Shown: piece by piece, positions 6,200-8,701 of the stretch
Position numbering within the stretch: position 1 is the first letter of the stretch
How the letters are laid out: each line of letters opens with the position of its first letter
Assembly: GCA_900752275.1 (NCBI GenBank)
Contig: CAADUS010000083.1
Coordinates: 1-8,701, forward strand
Direction of reading: 5' to 3'
DNA from: an uncultured Collinsella sp.
GTDB lineage: Bacteria; Actinomycetota; Coriobacteriia; Coriobacteriales; Coriobacteriaceae
Length of the DNA stretch: 8,701 nucleotides
The notes under the pieces: model-generated
Database searches by the model: none
Seen by the model: only the letters and a program-made list of their open reading frames with translations
Told to the model about the DNA's origin: nothing
Made by a program: the position numbers and the translations under genes

Positions 6200-8272
6200 C
6201 TATCGAACCGAAGAATCGCCCGTGGCAGAAGATGTATCGGGCTCGTTGTAGATGGCGCCGAGCACATCGCGCACGACATGTAGGGCAATGGCCGAACCGC
6301 CGCCGCCCTGTTCCAAAACAGTGGCAATTACGTACTTGGGGTCGTCGGCGGGAGCATATGCGCAGAACCAGGAATACTCGTCCTCGCCGCTTTTCTCGCC
6401 GGTGCCCGACTTGCCGTAGACTTGCGGCGTCAAGTTGGTAAAGTGCGACGCCGTAGTGGCGGATGTCGAATAGATGACGTCGTGCATGCCGTTGCGCACC
6501 AGTGTCAAATCGGCATCACTGTTAATCTTGGCGGTGAGGCGCTTTTTGGAGCCCTTGCCGTTGTAGGTATAGGCATCGCCCCCGTCGCCGTCACGCGAGA
6601 CAGCGGACAGAAACACGTGCGGTGTGAACTGCTTGCCACCGTTGGCAAGCCCCATATAGGCGCACGCCATCTGCAACGGCGTCACCAAGATATCGCCCTG
6701 GCCGATGGCGATGTTGGTCATGTCGCCCGCGTTCCACTTGCGATCCTCTGCCGAGGCATCGGCAAAGAAGGATTCCTTCCATTCGGCATCGGGAATACGC
6801 CCGGCGCCTTCACTGGGAAGGTCGATGCCGCATGTCGAGCCCAAACCCCAACGACGGAACATCTCCTGCAGGCCCTCGGGGTTGTCCTTGTCGTAGAAGA
6901 ACGCCTTGCCGATATCGTAGAAGACTGGGTCGCACGAATTAGCGATGCCCGACTGAAGCGTCATGGTTCCGTGGCCGGAGTGCAGCCAGCAGTACTTGCC
7001 CCACTGTTTGCCCAGTCCCGTCCAATAGCCCGTGCAGTCCGTGGTTTGGGACGAGGTGTAGGTGCCATATTCGAGCGCGGCGAGTGAAGTCAGCGGCTTA
7101 ATGGTCGAAGCCGACATGTACTGGCCGCTAATGACGCGGTTGAGCAGCGGATGCGAGCCTTCATCGTCGTTGAGCTCGGTCCACACGTCGTTGGAAACGC
7201 CGCCGATAAACACCGACGGATCGAATTTGGGCTCGCTGGCCATGCCCAGAATCTCACCGTTGTTAGGGTCGAGGCACACCACCGCGCCGTTTCCGGCATT
7301 GCTATAACCCGACTGCTTGGCGCGCTCAATGGCATCGACGAGAGCCGTCTCGCAGGCTTGCTGAATGGCAAGGTCGATCGTCAGCTTGACATCGGAGCCC
7401 GCACGCGGGGGCACGGCGCCGGCCTGTCCGGTAACGTTACCCGAGGCGTCGACCTTTACTGTCTGTTCACCGCGAATGCCCTGAAGCAGATTTTCGTAAT
7501 AACTCTCCACGCCCGCCTGGCCTACGATGTCACCCGACTGGTAGGTGATCTTACCCGCAGACTCGTTGGCGTCCTCGGAGGTCTTCTTGTTCTGCGCCTC
7601 GAGCTGCTCGGAGGTAATAGTGCCGGTATAGCCCAAGATATGGCAGGCGGTCTCGCCATACGGGTACTGGCGCTCGGTACGCTCGGCGATCTTCACGCCG
7701 GGAAACTCACCGGCGTGCTCCTGAATGTAGGCGACAGTAGAGCGGCGCACGTCAGTCGCGATGGTATGCAGACTCTGCGCGCCTTCGGAATTGTCCTGTA
7801 TGTTGCGCAGTACCGCGACATACGGCATGCCGAGCACGTTAGCAAGATGACGCACCAGCACCTTGTCGCCGGCAAGGTCGCGATAGGCGACGACAGCAAG
7901 CGAGGGACGGTTCTGCACCAGCGCGACGCCGTTGCGGTCCAAGATGCGACCACGCACGGCGGGCGTGGTAACGGTACGGGTCTGATTGCTCTGCGCCTGC
8001 TTGTCATAGTAGTCCGACGAGACCATCTGCATGCCCCACAGCTTAACGGCAAGTGCGGCAAACATCGCACCCACGCCCGTGGTGAGGATGGAAAAGCGGC
8101 CCTTAAAGGCCGTAGCGGCCGTATTGCCCTCGCCCTCGGTGGCGCGCGGGGCCGTTCCGTGCTGCGTGTCGTAGGTAAAGCGGGAGTCGCCGCGGCGCAT
8201 AATGACCAGCGCGACCACAATGGCCACGACCAGAACGATACCGGCGATAACGACCGTCATCTGGGAAGACAT
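6200..8272 (-). CDS. mrdA: Penicillin-binding protein 2 (class B, elongation transpeptidase)
   Basis: Class B PBPs cross-link peptidoglycan outside the membrane; this one is the elongation partner of RodA. The 690-residue product has the PBP dimerisation domain from about 104 (AVRGRILDRNG) to about 270 and a transpeptidase domain from about 325 to 670. Active-site motifs are S389-T-I-K392 (SxxK), S446-C-D448 (in the SxN position) and K621-S-G-T624 (KTG type). A DC...CW...GHG segment (412-435) lies between the first two motifs, as is common in PBP2 proteins. There are two hydrophobic N-terminal helices (about 5-25 and 58-80) separated by a charged loop beginning MRRGDSR, where most PBP2 have one. 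The first ATG is supported by GGGGAGG 7 bases upstream, overlapping the mreD stop. rodA follows after 9 bases. Confidence 0.95.
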   Translation of the reverse strand: MSSQMTVVIAGIVLVVAIVVALVIMRRGDSRFTYDTQHGTAPRATEGEGNTAATAFKGRFSILTTGVGAMFAALAVKLWGMQMVSSDYYDKQAQSNQTRTVTTPAVRGRILDRNGVALVQNRPSLAVVAYRDLAGDKVLVRHLANVLGMPYVAVLRNIQDNSEGAQSLHTIATDVRRSTVAYIQEHAGEFPGVKIAERTERQYPYGETACHILGYTGTITSEQLEAQNKKTSEDANESAGKITYQSGDIVGQAGVESYYENLLQGIRGEQTVKVDASGNVTGQAGAVPPRAGSDVKLTIDLAIQQACETALVDAIERAKQSGYSNAGNGAVVCLDPNNGEILGMASEPKFDPSVFIGGVSNDVWTELNDDEGSHPLLNRVISGQYMSASTIKPLTSLAALEYGTYTSSQTTDCTGYWTGLGKQWGKYCWLHSGHGTMTLQSGIANSCDPVFYDIGKAFFYDKDNPEGLQEMFRRWGLGSTCGIDLPSEGAGRIPDAEWKESFFADASAEDRKWNAGDMTNIAIGQGDILVTPLQMACAYMGLANGGKQFTPHVFLSAVSRDGDGGDAYTYNGKGSKKRLTAKINSDADLTLVRNGMHDVIYSTSATTASHFTNLTPQVYGKSGTGEKSGEDEYSWFCAYAPADDPKYVIATVLEQGGGGSAIALHVVRDVLGAIYNEPDTSSATGDSSVR

Positions 8273-8285
8273 CTACAGGCCTCCC

Positions 8286-8701
8286 CTATTTGAGCTTACG
8301 GGTCTTGGGCTTAAAGCGCATACCCGTCTGACGCCCACCGCGCGCGGAGAACCCATAGCCAGACTGCGGCGCGACGCCGGACATCAAAAACGGGACGGCG
8401 ACCAAGCCCGTCAGAATCGAGGACGGCAGGGCGTGACCAAAGATCGCCACGACAAAACTCGACTCAAGACCCATAAACAGCAAGATAATGCTGTAGATCA
8501 CATTAATGGCAAGCGCGAAGGCGCCCACCGTGATGCCGCGAGCGCTCGGGGTGCCGCCCGTCTGACCGGCGGCACTGTGCACCAGGGCAAAGCTACCCAC
8601 TGTCAGCAACAGCGACATCACGCCCACCGGCACGGCTGCCGACAGGTCGTAGAACAGGCCACTGCAAAAACCGCAGATGACGGCACACGTGGGGTCGCCC
8701 G
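8286..8701 (-). CDS. mreD: Rod shape-determining protein MreD, C-terminal part; 5' end beyond window
   Basis: MreD is a small integral membrane protein of the rod-shape complex with MreB, MreC, PBP2 and RodA. The open frame enters at the right edge (GDPTCAVICGFCSGLFYDLSAA in the first visible residues, read from 8699 leftward). It continues through hydrophobic segments (VGVMSLLLTVGSFALVH; ITVGAFALAINVIYSIILLFMG; SSILTGLVAVPFLMSG) to a basic tail ending KPKTRKLK and a TAG stop at 8286-8288. The G-F-x-x-G-L-x-x-D-L pattern followed by a proline and glycine is characteristic of MreD. A GTG at 8631-8633 is not the true start, because the frame stays open to the edge with family-like sequence. The assignment leans on the pattern and on mrdA-rodA immediately downstream. 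Confidence 0.85.
   Translation of the reverse strand, partial: GDPTCAVICGFCSGLFYDLSAAVPVGVMSLLLTVGSFALVHSAAGQTGGTPSARGITVGAFALAINVIYSIILLFMGLESSFVVAIFGHALPSSILTGLVAVPFLMSGVAPQSGYGFSARGGRQTGMRFKPKTRKLK

Noticed and set aside
7151..8293. Plus-strand open frame of 380 codons antisense to mrdA
   Set aside because: It has the same codon-register effect as the other antisense frame. The opposite strand encodes a complete PBP2 with all catalytic motifs.

Overview
The window is a stretch of GC-rich bacterial chromosome with every gene on the minus strand. Gene content and order (mreD, PBP2, rodA, a DUF697-like gene, a TIGR03960/TIGR03936 radical SAM pair, rplU, rpmA, obgE) and the near absence of TTA, CTA and TCA codons point to an anaerobic actinobacterium of the Coriobacteriia type, such as Collinsella or a relative. 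That assignment rests on synteny and protein style, not on a search.

Read in the direction of transcription (right to left), the first block is the cell-elongation module: the 3' part of mreD (8286-8701, cut by the window edge), mrdA/PBP2 (6200-8272) and rodA (4964-6190). The rodA frame carries an in-frame TAA at codon 68. The frame continues intact on both sides, so this is either a recent nonsense mutation or a base error. Next come a DUF697-like protein (4016-4945), a radical SAM protein of the TIGR03960 type (2129-4006) and its partner of the TIGR03936/DUF2344 type (1320-2132). These six genes are packed with gaps of 9 to 18 bases or a 4-base overlap, and several ribosome binding sites are built onto the upstream stop codon. 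They look like one translationally coupled operon.

The second block is the ribosomal pair rplU (878-1252) and rpmA (587-844), driven by a good sigma-70-type promoter (1295-1323) whose -35 box overlaps the DUF2344 stop codon. A strong intrinsic terminator (518-561) follows rpmA. Directly after its U-tract come the ribosome binding site and TTG start of obgE (1-501, 3' end outside the window), which leaves no room for a separate obgE promoter. obgE expression therefore probably depends on readthrough or attenuation.

I see no mobile elements, CRISPR arrays or tRNA/rRNA genes, and no gene-free stretch longer than about 90 bases. The most notable points are the broken rodA, the terminator placed in front of obgE, and the unstudied trio of the DUF697-like gene and the two radical SAM-linked genes inside a cell-shape operon. 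I did not find a clearly new defence or mobile system.
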